A stretch of DNA of 64,000 bases from Leptolyngbya sp. SIOISBB (GTDB taxonomy: Bacteria; Cyanobacteriota; Cyanobacteriia; Phormidesmidales; Phormidesmidaceae), in NCBI GenBank assembly GCA_010671905.1, contig JAAHII010000001.1, forward strand, positions 1,550,001 through 1,614,000. Reading direction: 5' to 3'. Within the stretch, counting starts at the first letter, position 1. Every line of letters begins with the position of its first letter. A model generated the notes under the pieces. That model ran no database searches, had not been told where the DNA came from, and saw nothing but the letters and a program-made list of their open reading frames with translations. The translations under genes were made by a program, and so were the position numbers. Below, piece after piece: positions 54,315 to 63,442 of this stretch.

Positions 54315-55211
54315 CTAGCTGTCGTTAATAGCGTGAGCTAACGCCTGCAATTCTGGGATGGGCAAGGCTGCCACCAGGGCATAGAGATGGTGGTCATCGC
54401 GCCAGAGCACGAGCCCCGTACCATCCGATTGTTGGAGGGTGATCATGGCCGATGCCAATTCCGGCAGGGACTGATCGCTAACCTGGAGCTGATAGGCCGA
54501 AACCGTTTGGTCTGCCGAGAGCTGATAGGTAAGCCTTAGTCCTGAGGTCTCGCCAAACTGGCATTTGCTGGCCCCTAGTAGCTGACCTTGAGGCAGTAGA
54601 GGTAGGGCTGCCACTGTGGTGGCAAACTCAGGCACTTGACTGGGAATGTCACTCGCCTGACGGATCACAAAATCGACTGGCCCATCCGGATTATCAAGAG
54701 ACTTCTGATGGTCTTGCAGGATGTCGTCGAGGCCAGCCCAAGTCTGGGCCACGCTTATTTGATCAGGTGTTTGCTCAGATTGAGCCTGTTGGAAACGCAT
54801 TTGACCATTCAGGCGTACCGCGACCAAACCGCAGACAATAGCAAAGCCTGCAGCGACACTGCCCATCACCCAGCGGCGCTGCGATCGCGGCTGGAATACT
54901 TTTGCAGGTGTGGTTTCCTGCTTGCCAAACTCTGTGACACCTAACGCGATTGGATCGGTCGTCAAGTTTGCTTGCAATTCCGCCTCGGCTCTGGTCAAAA
55001 GCTGCGATCGCACGCCGGTATCCACTTCGACCTCCGCCAAGCCGTAGGGCATGACGGCCAGCGCTTCCTGCAGGGTCACGACCTCTTGACCGAGTTCTGG
55101 CAATTCCGCCAACAATGCCTGGAATAATTCGGCTTCGTCAGAATCTAAATCTCCCAGCACATAACCCGCAGCTAATTCTTGGATCTCTTGCGGAGACAAC
55201 GACATCGTCAT
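54315..55211 (-). CDS. Anti-sigma factor, RskA-like
   Basis: A 298-residue single-pass membrane protein. N-terminal zinc-less anti-sigma domain (SPQEIQELAAGYVLGDLDSD), one transmembrane helix at about 111-130 (WVMGSVAAGFAIVCGLVAV), and the extracytoplasmic RskA C-domain with CQFGETSG and LYALVAALP. It should sequester the sigma factor encoded just upstream: its ATG overlaps the sigma stop by 4 bases (ATGA at 55208-55211). Confidence 0.85.
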   Translation of the reverse strand: MTMSLSPQEIQELAAGYVLGDLDSDEAELFQALLAELPELGQEVVTLQEALAVMPYGLAEVEVDTGVRSQLLTRAEAELQANLTTDPIALGVTEFGKQETTPAKVFQPRSQRRWVMGSVAAGFAIVCGLVAVRLNGQMRFQQAQSEQTPDQISVAQTWAGLDDILQDHQKSLDNPDGPVDFVIRQASDIPSQVPEFATTVAALPLLPQGQLLGASKCQFGETSGLRLTYQLSADQTVSAYQLQVSDQSLPELASAMITLQQSDGTGLVLWRDDHHLYALVAALPIPELQALAHAINDS

Positions 55212-55768
55212 GACAGATCCTCCTGCAGCGTGCTGAGTTGTTGGCGGAGCTGCAGTAGCCCTCGCCGCGCCCAGCTTTTGACGGTTCCTAGCGGCACCTC
55301 TAGTTGCTCAGCAATGTCGCTATGAGAGAGTCCCTCGTAGTAACTCATTTCTAAAACCTGCCGCTGCTGTGGCTTGAGAGCGAATAAGGCGCGCTTAACT
55401 AGGGCTCGGTTTTCTGCCTGGGTGAGGTGTTTCATCGGTGTTGTTAGGTCCACAGCAGACTGATGACGGTGCCAATGATGCTGATACTTTTGCCGAGTCG
55501 ATTGAGCTCTCAATCGATCGATGACGCGCGATCGCGTCAGGGTCGTTAAATAGCTCGCGAGGGAGCCGCGGCTCGGGTTGTACGTACGAGTCCGCATCAA
55601 GCTTAAAAACACTTCTTGGGTCAGGTCTTCAGCCTCTGCGACCTGACCTAACCCTTTGAGGGCAAGACTATAAACCAAGCGACCATAGCGGTCATACAGA
55701 CTTCCCATAGCCGCCAAGTCGCCCTGCCATAGCCGGGTCACCAGCACACTATCGGCTTGCTGCTCCAT
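55208..55768 (-). CDS. ECF (group 4) RNA polymerase sigma factor
   Basis: A 186-residue sigma-70 family factor with region 2 (SLYDRYGRLVYSLALKGLG, EAEDLTQEVFLSLMR, the DNA-binding TTLTRSRVIDRLRAQS) and region 4 (LKPQQRQVLEMSYYEGLSHS, then DIAEQLEVPLGTVKSWARRG). ATG 55768 is preferred over the TTG 55813. Coupled with the membrane anti-sigma factor downstream; expected to respond to envelope stress. No target promoter can be named. Confidence 0.9.
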   Translation of the reverse strand: MEQQADSVLVTRLWQGDLAAMGSLYDRYGRLVYSLALKGLGQVAEAEDLTQEVFLSLMRTRTYNPSRGSLASYLTTLTRSRVIDRLRAQSTRQKYQHHWHRHQSAVDLTTPMKHLTQAENRALVKRALFALKPQQRQVLEMSYYEGLSHSDIAEQLEVPLGTVKSWARRGLLQLRQQLSTLQEDLS

Positions 55769-56222
55769 CACACTAATCTCACCGAATCTCTGAATCACAG
55801 CCCTACGGGTCAAAATTCATTAGGTATACGTTTGCCAATCGCGATCGGATGCAGTGTCAAAAGATTTTTTCAATTTCCATAGCCGCAGTGCTATTGAGGT
55901 TGCGGCATGAGAGACAGATGCTGGATAACGCTGCTGCCGGTCAAGCTAAGTCAAGTGATAGGCTCAGCATGGAGAATTATTGTCGACAAATCTGAACTCA
56001 TCAAGGCACTCAATCAGGTTTTGAGAAAGACACTACTGGCTAATAAAGTTACGGTTTTTCAAAATGCTGGGTGCATTAGAAGAAATTGCATAGAGTGTAT
56101 TGAACAACCTCAAATACCTTTGCCCTTAATGACCGATGGGACTGCAGTTGGTTCGATTTCACACGATAGGCCAATGCGGGTAATTGAGCACGTCTAACAC
56201 TGCCCAAAATAGGAACAGCACC
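55769..56222. other. Intergenic region upstream of the sigma factor and YecH-like gene
   Basis: 454 bases between divergent genes. An ATG-started plus ORF at 55907 (96 codons) has no family look and may be spurious. No RNA gene was recognised. Confidence 0.35.
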
Positions 56223-56465
56223 ATGTCAAACCGAATCCATGGACACGACGTGATGAGAATGATGTTAGACAATGGCCAGTCTTACACCAAAGACACGCTA
56301 CGCACGGCAATTGTCGATCGCTTTGGGCAAGAAACTCGGTTCTATACGTGCTCGGCTGAAAACATGACATCGGGTGAGTTGGTTGAGTTCCTGGCAGAAC
56401 GGGGTAAGTTCATCGAAACGGGTGCCGGATTCACCACCGCTGCCGAAAAAATCTGTGATCATTGA
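56223..56465 (+). CDS. YecH-like metal-binding protein (DUF2492)
   Basis: An 80-residue protein matching the YecH family (PF10678): NRIHGHDVMRMMLDNGQSYT, FGQETRFYTCSAENMTSGEL, VEFLAERGKF and the C-terminal CDH. Two His, one internal Cys and the C-terminal Cys-Asp-His could bind a metal. ATG 56223 has AGGA 8 to 10 bases before it; the frame from 56184 has no better start. The family is mostly proteobacterial, so its presence here may be transfer. Confidence 0.78.
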   Translation: MSNRIHGHDVMRMMLDNGQSYTKDTLRTAIVDRFGQETRFYTCSAENMTSGELVEFLAERGKFIETGAGFTTAAEKICDH

Positions 56466-56825
56466 TAGCCCCGCACCTTGATTGATGGAGTAGAAGGCTG
56501 CCATGCCAATTCTCCGTTCCGCCATTCTCCTAGAAAATTTAATTGGTTGAGCACCGACGTTCGGACCGATGTGTAGACATTACGATCCATCCCCTGATTG
56601 GCAGAGCTAAAGCCCTCGTCAAACGAATGACGCTTGCTAGATCTGGCATGGATACCGCTGTGTACTACTAATCGGCAACGGAGACAAAGGCGTCTGCTCC
56701 CACCCGTCCAATGGTCTGGTTTTTGCTTAGGGTAAGACCCTGTTACGGAAAATGGATAACGGGAAGGATCAATCCAAGTTTTGGGAACGTTGAAGAACAA
56801 GTCGTCTTGCGCCAAAACTCAGCAT
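56466..56825. other. Intergenic region before the giant kinase
   Basis: 360 bases. No gene or clear terminator is seen; it should carry the promoter of the hybrid kinase. Confidence 0.4.
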
Positions 56826-59800
56826 ATGGCCAGCATTGCCAGCCCGGTCTTATCCACACAGTTGCCCAACTACACCTTCGTCGAGACAATTTATCAAAGC
56901 ACTCGAACGATTGTCTACCGAGCGCTGAACAAGGCTACCCAAGAGCCTGTGGTGATTAAAGTTTTAGCTCAGGAGCATCCGAGCGTCACCGAACTGCTGC
57001 AGTTCAGCAACCAATATACGGTAGCTAGAGATTTACCAATTGCTGGCGTGATCCGTCCCCTCAGCCTGGAGCCTTATGGCAATGGCTATGCGCTGGTGAT
57101 GGAAGCCTTTGAGGGGGCTGATTTAAGACAATATATTCAGCAAAACACTTTAAGTATTGGTGACATTTTAAGCATCGGTATTCAGCTAGCGGATATTCTC
57201 CACGAGCTGCATCAACATCAGGTGCTTCACAAAGACATCAAGCCCGCCAACATTCTGATTCATCCCAAGTCAAAGCAGATCAAGCTGATTGATTTCGGTA
57301 TCGCCTCATTGCTGCCTAAAGAAACCCAAGCGATCCAAAGCCCCCAAAGTCTGGAAGGTACTTTGGCCTATATCGCCCCAGAACAAACCGGACGCATGAA
57401 TCGAGCGATCGACTATCGAACCGATTTCTATGCTTTTGGGGTCACCCTATACGAACTGTTGACGGGGCAACTACCTTTTATCAATGACGATCCACTGGGA
57501 TTGATTCATTGCCATATGGCGCAACTACCTACCGCTGTCGATCAAGTCAATCCGGCGGTGCCCGCCCCAGTAGCCGCGATTGTCGCCAAGCTGATGGCGA
57601 AGAATGCGGAAGACCGCTATCAGAGTGCCTTAGGCCTGAAAACCGATCTGGAACGGTGTTTGACCGAGTGGGAAAAGCAGGGTCACATTAGTGACTTTGC
57701 TTTAGGCGAGCGGGATTTAAGCGATCGCTTCCTGATTCCTGAAAAACTCTACGGTCGCGAACCAGAAGTGCAGGCCCTGCTCGATGTCTTTGAGCGAGTG
57801 GCTCAGGGTCACCGTGAACTGATGCTAGTGGCGGGCTTTTCCGGCATCGGTAAAACCGCCGTCATCAACGAAGTCCACAAACCCATCGTCAAAAATCGCG
57901 GTTACTTCATCAAAGGCAAATTCGACCAATTCAATCGCAACATTCCCTTCTCCGCCTTCGTGCAAGCCTTCCGTCACTTGATGGGGCAGATTCTCAGCGA
58001 ATCGAACACCGCATTAGACCAGTGGGAAACCCAAATCCTGGCAGCTGTCGGCCCCAACGGACAAGTGCTAATCGATGTCATTCCCGAACTGGAACGGGTC
58101 ATTGGCGAACAACCGGCCGTCCCGGAACTCTCCGGTAGCGCCGCGCAGAATCGCTTTAACCTGCTGTTTGAGCAATTCATTGCCGTCTTCACCACCCCAG
58201 AACATCCACTGGTGATCTTTCTCGACGACTTGCAATGGGCCGACTCCGCTTCGCTTAACTTGATGAAAGTGCTCATGGGCGATCGCGAGCGAGGCTATTT
58301 ACTACTGCTGGGGGCCTACCGCGATAACGAAGTCTTTCCCACCCATCCGCTGATGTTGAGTTTGGCCGACTTGGCGAAGCAAAAAGCGACCATTTCTACC
58401 ATTACTCTGGCACCCTTATCGATACCTCACATCAATCAACTCGTCGCCGAAACGCTCAGTTGCCCCGTGGAGACCGCTCAACCCTTGACGGAGTTGGTGT
58501 ATCAAAAGACTCAAGGCAATCCCTTCTTCAGCACCCAATTCTTGACCGGTTTGCATGAAGACGAATTAATTACGTTTAATCCCAGTTTGGGTGATTGGGA
58601 ATGTGATTTAGTCAAGGTGCTCGATGCGGCCCTGACGGATGACGTCGTGGAGTTCATGGCAGGTCGGTTGCAGAAATTGCCCGCAGGGACGCAAGCCGTA
58701 TTGAAGCTTGCGGCTTGTATTGGCAACCAGTTTGATCTAAAAACGTTAGCCATCGTGCGAGAAAAGCCTTGGGAAGAAGTAGCGAGTGAGCTTTGGATTG
58801 CCCTGCAAGAAGGGATAATTTCACCGATTAGCGAAGCGTACAAGTTCTTTCAAGATGAGCTGAGCTCGACGGAAGCCGATCCAACTGCGGTCAATTATCG
58901 TTTCCTGCACGACCGCATTCAACAGGCAGCTTATTCGCTAATTCCTGAAGAACAAAAAAAGGCGAACCATTATTACATTGGACAACTCCTGCTAAAGGGA
59001 AATTCTCAAGCACAAGAGGAAAATATTTTTGATATTGTTAACAACCTAAATAAGGGAATTAGCATAATAGACGATTATCAACAGCATCAAGAACTAGTAA
59101 GCCTTAATCTTATAGCTGGCCAAAAAGCAAAGCAGTCTGCGGCTTATTCTGAATCTGCCTCCTATTTCGAACAGGCAATTGAGTTGCTCGGAGAGAAAGG
59201 ATGGCGTGATCAATACACTATTATTCTAGAAGTCTATTCAGAGTTAATCGATGTTCAATTTTTAAGAGGTGAGTTTCAAGTTGTTGATGCAATTTATACT
59301 CAAACCTTAGAGCAGCTTAAGACTCATGTTGATGCCATTGCTATTTATCGCGCACAGATTTCTAGCTATCACGCTCAAGGGAAAATAATAGAAGCATTGG
59401 AGTTAGGAATCGATCTCCTCAATTCTCTAGATCTGGAAATCTGCATCGAAACAGGTGCAGCCGCAATCGAGCGAAAGTTTAAGCAAACCCTGTTAGATTT
59501 TAGTACCAAAAGCATTCGTGACTTCGTTGAATTACATCAATCGAAAGAACAATGGCTTCTAGGCGTACAAGATCTGCTTAGCTTAATGATTGGCTGTGCT
59601 TACAAGGCCAGACCAGAGCTTTTATCTCCCATTATTTGCGAACAGGTTTCTTTATTGATGCGTTACGGAAACATTCCCGCATCGGCATCAATTTACGCTA
59701 ACTATGGATTCTTACTTTGTAATACTAAAGAGTTTGAGTGGGGCTACTTTGCGGGAGAGGTAGCATTAGCTGTAATGGAATCATTGCCAGCCAAGCAGTT

Positions 59801-62800
59801 TGAGGCCCGGGCAATTAACATAATTTATACCTATCTCAAACCCTGGAAAAATCATCTCAGAGACTCACTTAGCCATTTAAAAAAGAATGTATCGATTGGC
59901 TTAGAGTCTGGAGACCTAGAATATGCTGCTTACAGCATTAATAATTATTGTAAGTTTATCTACCATGCAGGAATCAACCTAGAAACAGTTAATCAGGAGA
60001 TGAAAATATATTGCGATGTACTAAAAGCGTATCGACAAGAACCGATGCTAATTTGGACGCAGATTTTTCATCAGACTGTTGCTAATTTAATGGGAAATAA
60101 TGATTTTCCTTGGGAAATCGAAGGAGATTCTTTCAAAGAAAGTGAACATCTTCTATATTGGCAAGAAAACAACATAAGACACTTCAGCGCACCACTCTAT
60201 ATCAACAAATTGGTATTGAGCTTTATATTTAATAAGACTACTTTAGCGGTAGATTACGCAGCAATTGCGAGTCAAGACATTGATGGGTTCAGAGAATATC
60301 AGCTCCCATTTTTATATGCGTACCGAGCATTATCTCATCTAGCATTGGTGGAGCAATATTCCCTAAAGGCGAAGCAAGAATGTCTTAAGCAAGTGGTAAC
60401 CGATATAGAAAAGTTAGAGGGCTTTGCGAGCAAAGCTCCCATGAACTTTCAGCATTACGTCGATTTGATCAAGGCGGAGAAATGTCGAGTGTTGGGAGAA
60501 AAAAATGAGGCTATAGAGTTATACGATCACGCCATCGCCAGAGCCAAAGAAAACGCATACATTCAAGAAGAAGCGCTAGCAAATGAACTGGCTGCCAAGT
60601 TCTACCTCAATTGGGGAAGAGAAAAAGTGGCGGCTGTTTACATGCAAGATGCCTACTACTGCTATACCCACTGGGGGGCCAAAGCGAAAGTAGCGGATTT
60701 AGAAACCCGCTATCCAGAGTTGTTGCGCCCCATCTTGGCAGCGCCAGCAACATCTAACGATGTGTTGACTACACTGGTGACCCTTGCTGCACCGACGATA
60801 TCAGTTCATCCTGAAACTTGCTCTCAGATCAGTACGAACAGCCTTAATCAAACTCTGGATTTTGCCAGTGTTCTGAAAGCCTCTCAAGCGATCTCTAGCA
60901 CGATTCAGCTGGATGATTTACTGAGCCAATTTATTCAAATCATGCTGACCAATTCTGGGAGCGATCGCTGTGCCTTGCTGCTGCCCGATGAAGCTGGGAT
61001 CTGGCAAGTTCGAGCCATGGCCACTCCGCAAGAGACACATCTGGGTACAGAGCCGCTAGATAACAACCCTCATGTACCAGTCAAACTGATTCAATACGTT
61101 AAAAATACTCAAGAAGCTTTGGTGATTGATGATCTAGAGACTGACATGCCTGTCGTTGATGACTATCTCAGACACCACCAACCCAGTAGTGTGTTGTGTT
61201 TGCCAATCCTTAATCAAGGCCGTTGTATTGGGGTTTTGTATCTCAGCAATCAACTCACTAGTGGTGTGTTTACAAATGAACGTATTCTAGTCCTTAACTT
61301 TCTCTGTATCCAGGCGTCTATTTCTCTAGAAAACGCTCGACTCTACACTAAAACTCAAGAAGATCAACGACGGCTAGCCACCCTGATGAGTAACCTGCCT
61401 GGGATGGCCTACTTGGCAGGCAACGATAGGCATTGGACGATGTATTTTGCGAGCGAAGGTTGTTTCGAACTTACGGGCTATACCTCAGACGAGCTCACCA
61501 ATAATCGTGTCACTGACTTTGGCAGCATCATTCATCCCGATGATATTGAGGCGACCTGTCTTGAAATCGAAGCCGCGATCGCTGCCCAACGACCCTATCA
61601 AGTGGTATATCGTATTCGGACTAAGCAAGGCGAAGAAAAGTGGCTCTGGGAACAGGGACAGGCCATGTGGGATGACAACGGTCATCCCACATGGCTGGAA
61701 GGGCTAATTATTGACATCAGCGATCGCAAAGCTGCTGAGGAGGCCTCTCAGCAATTCCAAAAGCGACTAGAATTTCTGATCGATCAAGCGCCCATGGGCA
61801 TGGTTGAGTGGAATCCTGATTTTGAAATTATCGGTTGGAACACAGCAGCGGAGAAAATTTTTGGCTATTCAGCTACTGAAATGCTTGGACAGCAGGGTAT
61901 GCAATTTATTCCCGAGTCTGTACGTCCTTGGGTAGCTGAGCTCAGAACCAAATTACGAGAACAAAGAGGAGGCACTTTCAGTCTCAATGAGAACCTTCGA
62001 AAAGACGGTACTACCATTATCTGTGAATGGGTTAATACAGTGCTACGAGACGCTGACAAAAATTTCATTGGCGTATTTTCAATGGTGCAGGACGTGAGCG
62101 AGCGCGAAAGCGCCAAGGCGGCGATCACCCAAAAGTCTCAGACTCTAAAACAAACACTCGCAAAGCTACAGCAAACCCAATTGCAAATGATTCAGAGTGA
62201 AAAAATGGCAGTCTTAGGCAATTTAGTTGCTGGTGTGGCTCATGAAGTCAATAATCCCATTGGGTTTCTCAACGGTAGTATCCAAAATGCTGAAGACTAT
62301 GTACAAGACCTATTTGAGTATTTGGAAACTTATCAGGAGCTACAACCGCCCAATGATCAAGTTCAGGAAAGTGCTGAAGAGGTCGACTTAGACTTTTTGC
62401 GAGAAGACTTGCCCAAGTTGCTGAACTCAATGAAAGGGGCAACTGATCGCATCAAGGGCATCAGCACTAGTCTCCGCACCTTTTCCCGTGCTGATACAGA
62501 AAATAAGGTCACAGCCAATCTGCATGAAGGGCTCGACAGCACCCTGCTGATTTTGAAATATCGATTGAAAGCAAACCAGCAACGTCCAGCTATTGAGGTT
62601 GAACAACATTATGGTGAATTACCCGAGATCGAGTGCTTTCCGGGTCAACTCAATCAGGTCTTCATGAATATTCTGGCCAATGCTATTGATATGTTTGATG
62701 AGGCGGCCCAGAAAAACACTTTTGAAGAAATGAGAAAAAACCCTCAAAAAATTACGATTAAGACTGCGATACTGATCGAAAAAAATGTTGTCAAGATCCG

Positions 62801-63008
62801 CATTGCTGACAATGGTGAAGGTATGTCAGATGAAATAAAGTCCAAAATATTTAACAGCTCATTTACGACTAAAGAAGTAGGCAAAGGCACTGGTTTAGGG
62901 CTGGCAATCGCTCAACAAATCATCGAAGAAACACATGAAGGTACTCTCACAGTGGAGTCTAAGGTGGGGCAGGGAACTGAATTTTGCATCTACTTACCTG
63001 CCAGCTAA
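56826..63008 (+). CDS. Giant hybrid Ser/Thr kinase-AAA-GAF-PAS-histidine kinase
   Basis: A 2060-residue signalling protein. Order: Ser/Thr kinase (about 1-290; catalytic VLHKDIKPANILIHP, DFG motif in LIDFGIASLLP, APE in IAPEQTG); AAA-16-type ATPase (about 310-600; Walker A in GFSGIGKTA, Walker B in VIFLDDLQWAD); a long helical TPR-like middle (600-1340); GAF (1345-1508; HHQPSSVLCLPILNQGRCIG); two PAS (about 1517-1640 and 1645-1762); HisKA with phospho-His in AGVAHEVNNPIGFLNGS (about 1806); HATPase_c to the end (DNGEGMSDEIKSKIFNSSFT, GKGTGLGLAIAQQI). ATG 56826 is chosen because the kinase domain follows directly. Such hybrids are common in filamentous cyanobacteria; no stimulus is known. The middle region (about 58960-60700) is visibly more AT-rich than the rest. 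Confidence 0.9.
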   Translation: MASIASPVLSTQLPNYTFVETIYQSTRTIVYRALNKATQEPVVIKVLAQEHPSVTELLQFSNQYTVARDLPIAGVIRPLSLEPYGNGYALVMEAFEGADLRQYIQQNTLSIGDILSIGIQLADILHELHQHQVLHKDIKPANILIHPKSKQIKLIDFGIASLLPKETQAIQSPQSLEGTLAYIAPEQTGRMNRAIDYRTDFYAFGVTLYELLTGQLPFINDDPLGLIHCHMAQLPTAVDQVNPAVPAPVAAIVAKLMAKNAEDRYQSALGLKTDLERCLTEWEKQGHISDFALGERDLSDRFLIPEKLYGREPEVQALLDVFERVAQGHRELMLVAGFSGIGKTAVINEVHKPIVKNRGYFIKGKFDQFNRNIPFSAFVQAFRHLMGQILSESNTALDQWETQILAAVGPNGQVLIDVIPELERVIGEQPAVPELSGSAAQNRFNLLFEQFIAVFTTPEHPLVIFLDDLQWADSASLNLMKVLMGDRERGYLLLLGAYRDNEVFPTHPLMLSLADLAKQKATISTITLAPLSIPHINQLVAETLSCPVETAQPLTELVYQKTQGNPFFSTQFLTGLHEDELITFNPSLGDWECDLVKVLDAALTDDVVEFMAGRLQKLPAGTQAVLKLAACIGNQFDLKTLAIVREKPWEEVASELWIALQEGIISPISEAYKFFQDELSSTEADPTAVNYRFLHDRIQQAAYSLIPEEQKKANHYYIGQLLLKGNSQAQEENIFDIVNNLNKGISIIDDYQQHQELVSLNLIAGQKAKQSAAYSESASYFEQAIELLGEKGWRDQYTIILEVYSELIDVQFLRGEFQVVDAIYTQTLEQLKTHVDAIAIYRAQISSYHAQGKIIEALELGIDLLNSLDLEICIETGAAAIERKFKQTLLDFSTKSIRDFVELHQSKEQWLLGVQDLLSLMIGCAYKARPELLSPIICEQVSLLMRYGNIPASASIYANYGFLLCNTKEFEWGYFAGEVALAVMESLPAKQFEARAINIIYTYLKPWKNHLRDSLSHLKKNVSIGLESGDLEYAAYSINNYCKFIYHAGINLETVNQEMKIYCDVLKAYRQEPMLIWTQIFHQTVANLMGNNDFPWEIEGDSFKESEHLLYWQENNIRHFSAPLYINKLVLSFIFNKTTLAVDYAAIASQDIDGFREYQLPFLYAYRALSHLALVEQYSLKAKQECLKQVVTDIEKLEGFASKAPMNFQHYVDLIKAEKCRVLGEKNEAIELYDHAIARAKENAYIQEEALANELAAKFYLNWGREKVAAVYMQDAYYCYTHWGAKAKVADLETRYPELLRPILAAPATSNDVLTTLVTLAAPTISVHPETCSQISTNSLNQTLDFASVLKASQAISSTIQLDDLLSQFIQIMLTNSGSDRCALLLPDEAGIWQVRAMATPQETHLGTEPLDNNPHVPVKLIQYVKNTQEALVIDDLETDMPVVDDYLRHHQPSSVLCLPILNQGRCIGVLYLSNQLTSGVFTNERILVLNFLCIQASISLENARLYTKTQEDQRRLATLMSNLPGMAYLAGNDRHWTMYFASEGCFELTGYTSDELTNNRVTDFGSIIHPDDIEATCLEIEAAIAAQRPYQVVYRIRTKQGEEKWLWEQGQAMWDDNGHPTWLEGLIIDISDRKAAEEASQQFQKRLEFLIDQAPMGMVEWNPDFEIIGWNTAAEKIFGYSATEMLGQQGMQFIPESVRPWVAELRTKLREQRGGTFSLNENLRKDGTTIICEWVNTVLRDADKNFIGVFSMVQDVSERESAKAAITQKSQTLKQTLAKLQQTQLQMIQSEKMAVLGNLVAGVAHEVNNPIGFLNGSIQNAEDYVQDLFEYLETYQELQPPNDQVQESAEEVDLDFLREDLPKLLNSMKGATDRIKGISTSLRTFSRADTENKVTANLHEGLDSTLLILKYRLKANQQRPAIEVEQHYGELPEIECFPGQLNQVFMNILANAIDMFDEAAQKNTFEEMRKNPQKITIKTAILIEKNVVKIRIADNGEGMSDEIKSKIFNSSFTTKEVGKGTGLGLAIAQQIIEETHEGTLTVESKVGQGTEFCIYLPAS

Positions 63009-63442
63009 AAATAAGTCAAAAAGGGTCAGCCTCGGTTTTCTTGAGAATAACAGCAATGATCTAAATCAAAATGCGAGCTCACCCAGTTTTGAGAACCTTA
63101 ACGGCACAGTAAACTAAGCCTCAAGTGTAGGACATGACCAGCATTACCGAGCTAATACTCGGTGGCATCAGTCTCGATACCAATCCCTCTCATCTCCCAA
63201 GCTTGGGAGAGGGATTTAGGGTGAGGACGAATGGGTAGTAAATTTACGCCAAGCGGTATTAGTTTAACCTCGACAAGATGCAAAAGATTGAATGGGGATA
63301 CCACGCCGCAAATTTATGGGCGATCGCTCACCGCGACGGTAGAAACTACGCTTGATCGGGTGGTATCACGGAGCCCAAAAGCGTTTAGCACATAGGCGAT
63401 TTGGGCACATTGTATACCAAGTTCTCCCGCTTAAATATCACT
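63009..63442. other. Intergenic region between the two hybrid kinases
   Basis: 434 bases. It contains the palindrome CTCCCAAGCTTGGGAG (63194-63209) inside CCCTCT...GAGGG, a repeat type frequent in cyanobacterial intergenic DNA. No gene is seen; it may carry the second kinase promoter. Confidence 0.5.
63194..63209. repeat. Perfect 16-bp palindrome in a dispersed-repeat context
   Basis: CTCCCAAG directly followed by its complement CTTGGGAG, flanked by CCCTCT and AGGG and by GGATTTAGGGTGAGGAC, a combination that recurs in cyanobacterial genomes as intergenic repeat DNA. Confidence 0.6.

Noticed and set aside
55907-56197. 96-codon ATG ORF upstream of the YecH gene
   Set aside because: No family look and no ribosome-binding site; it may be random.
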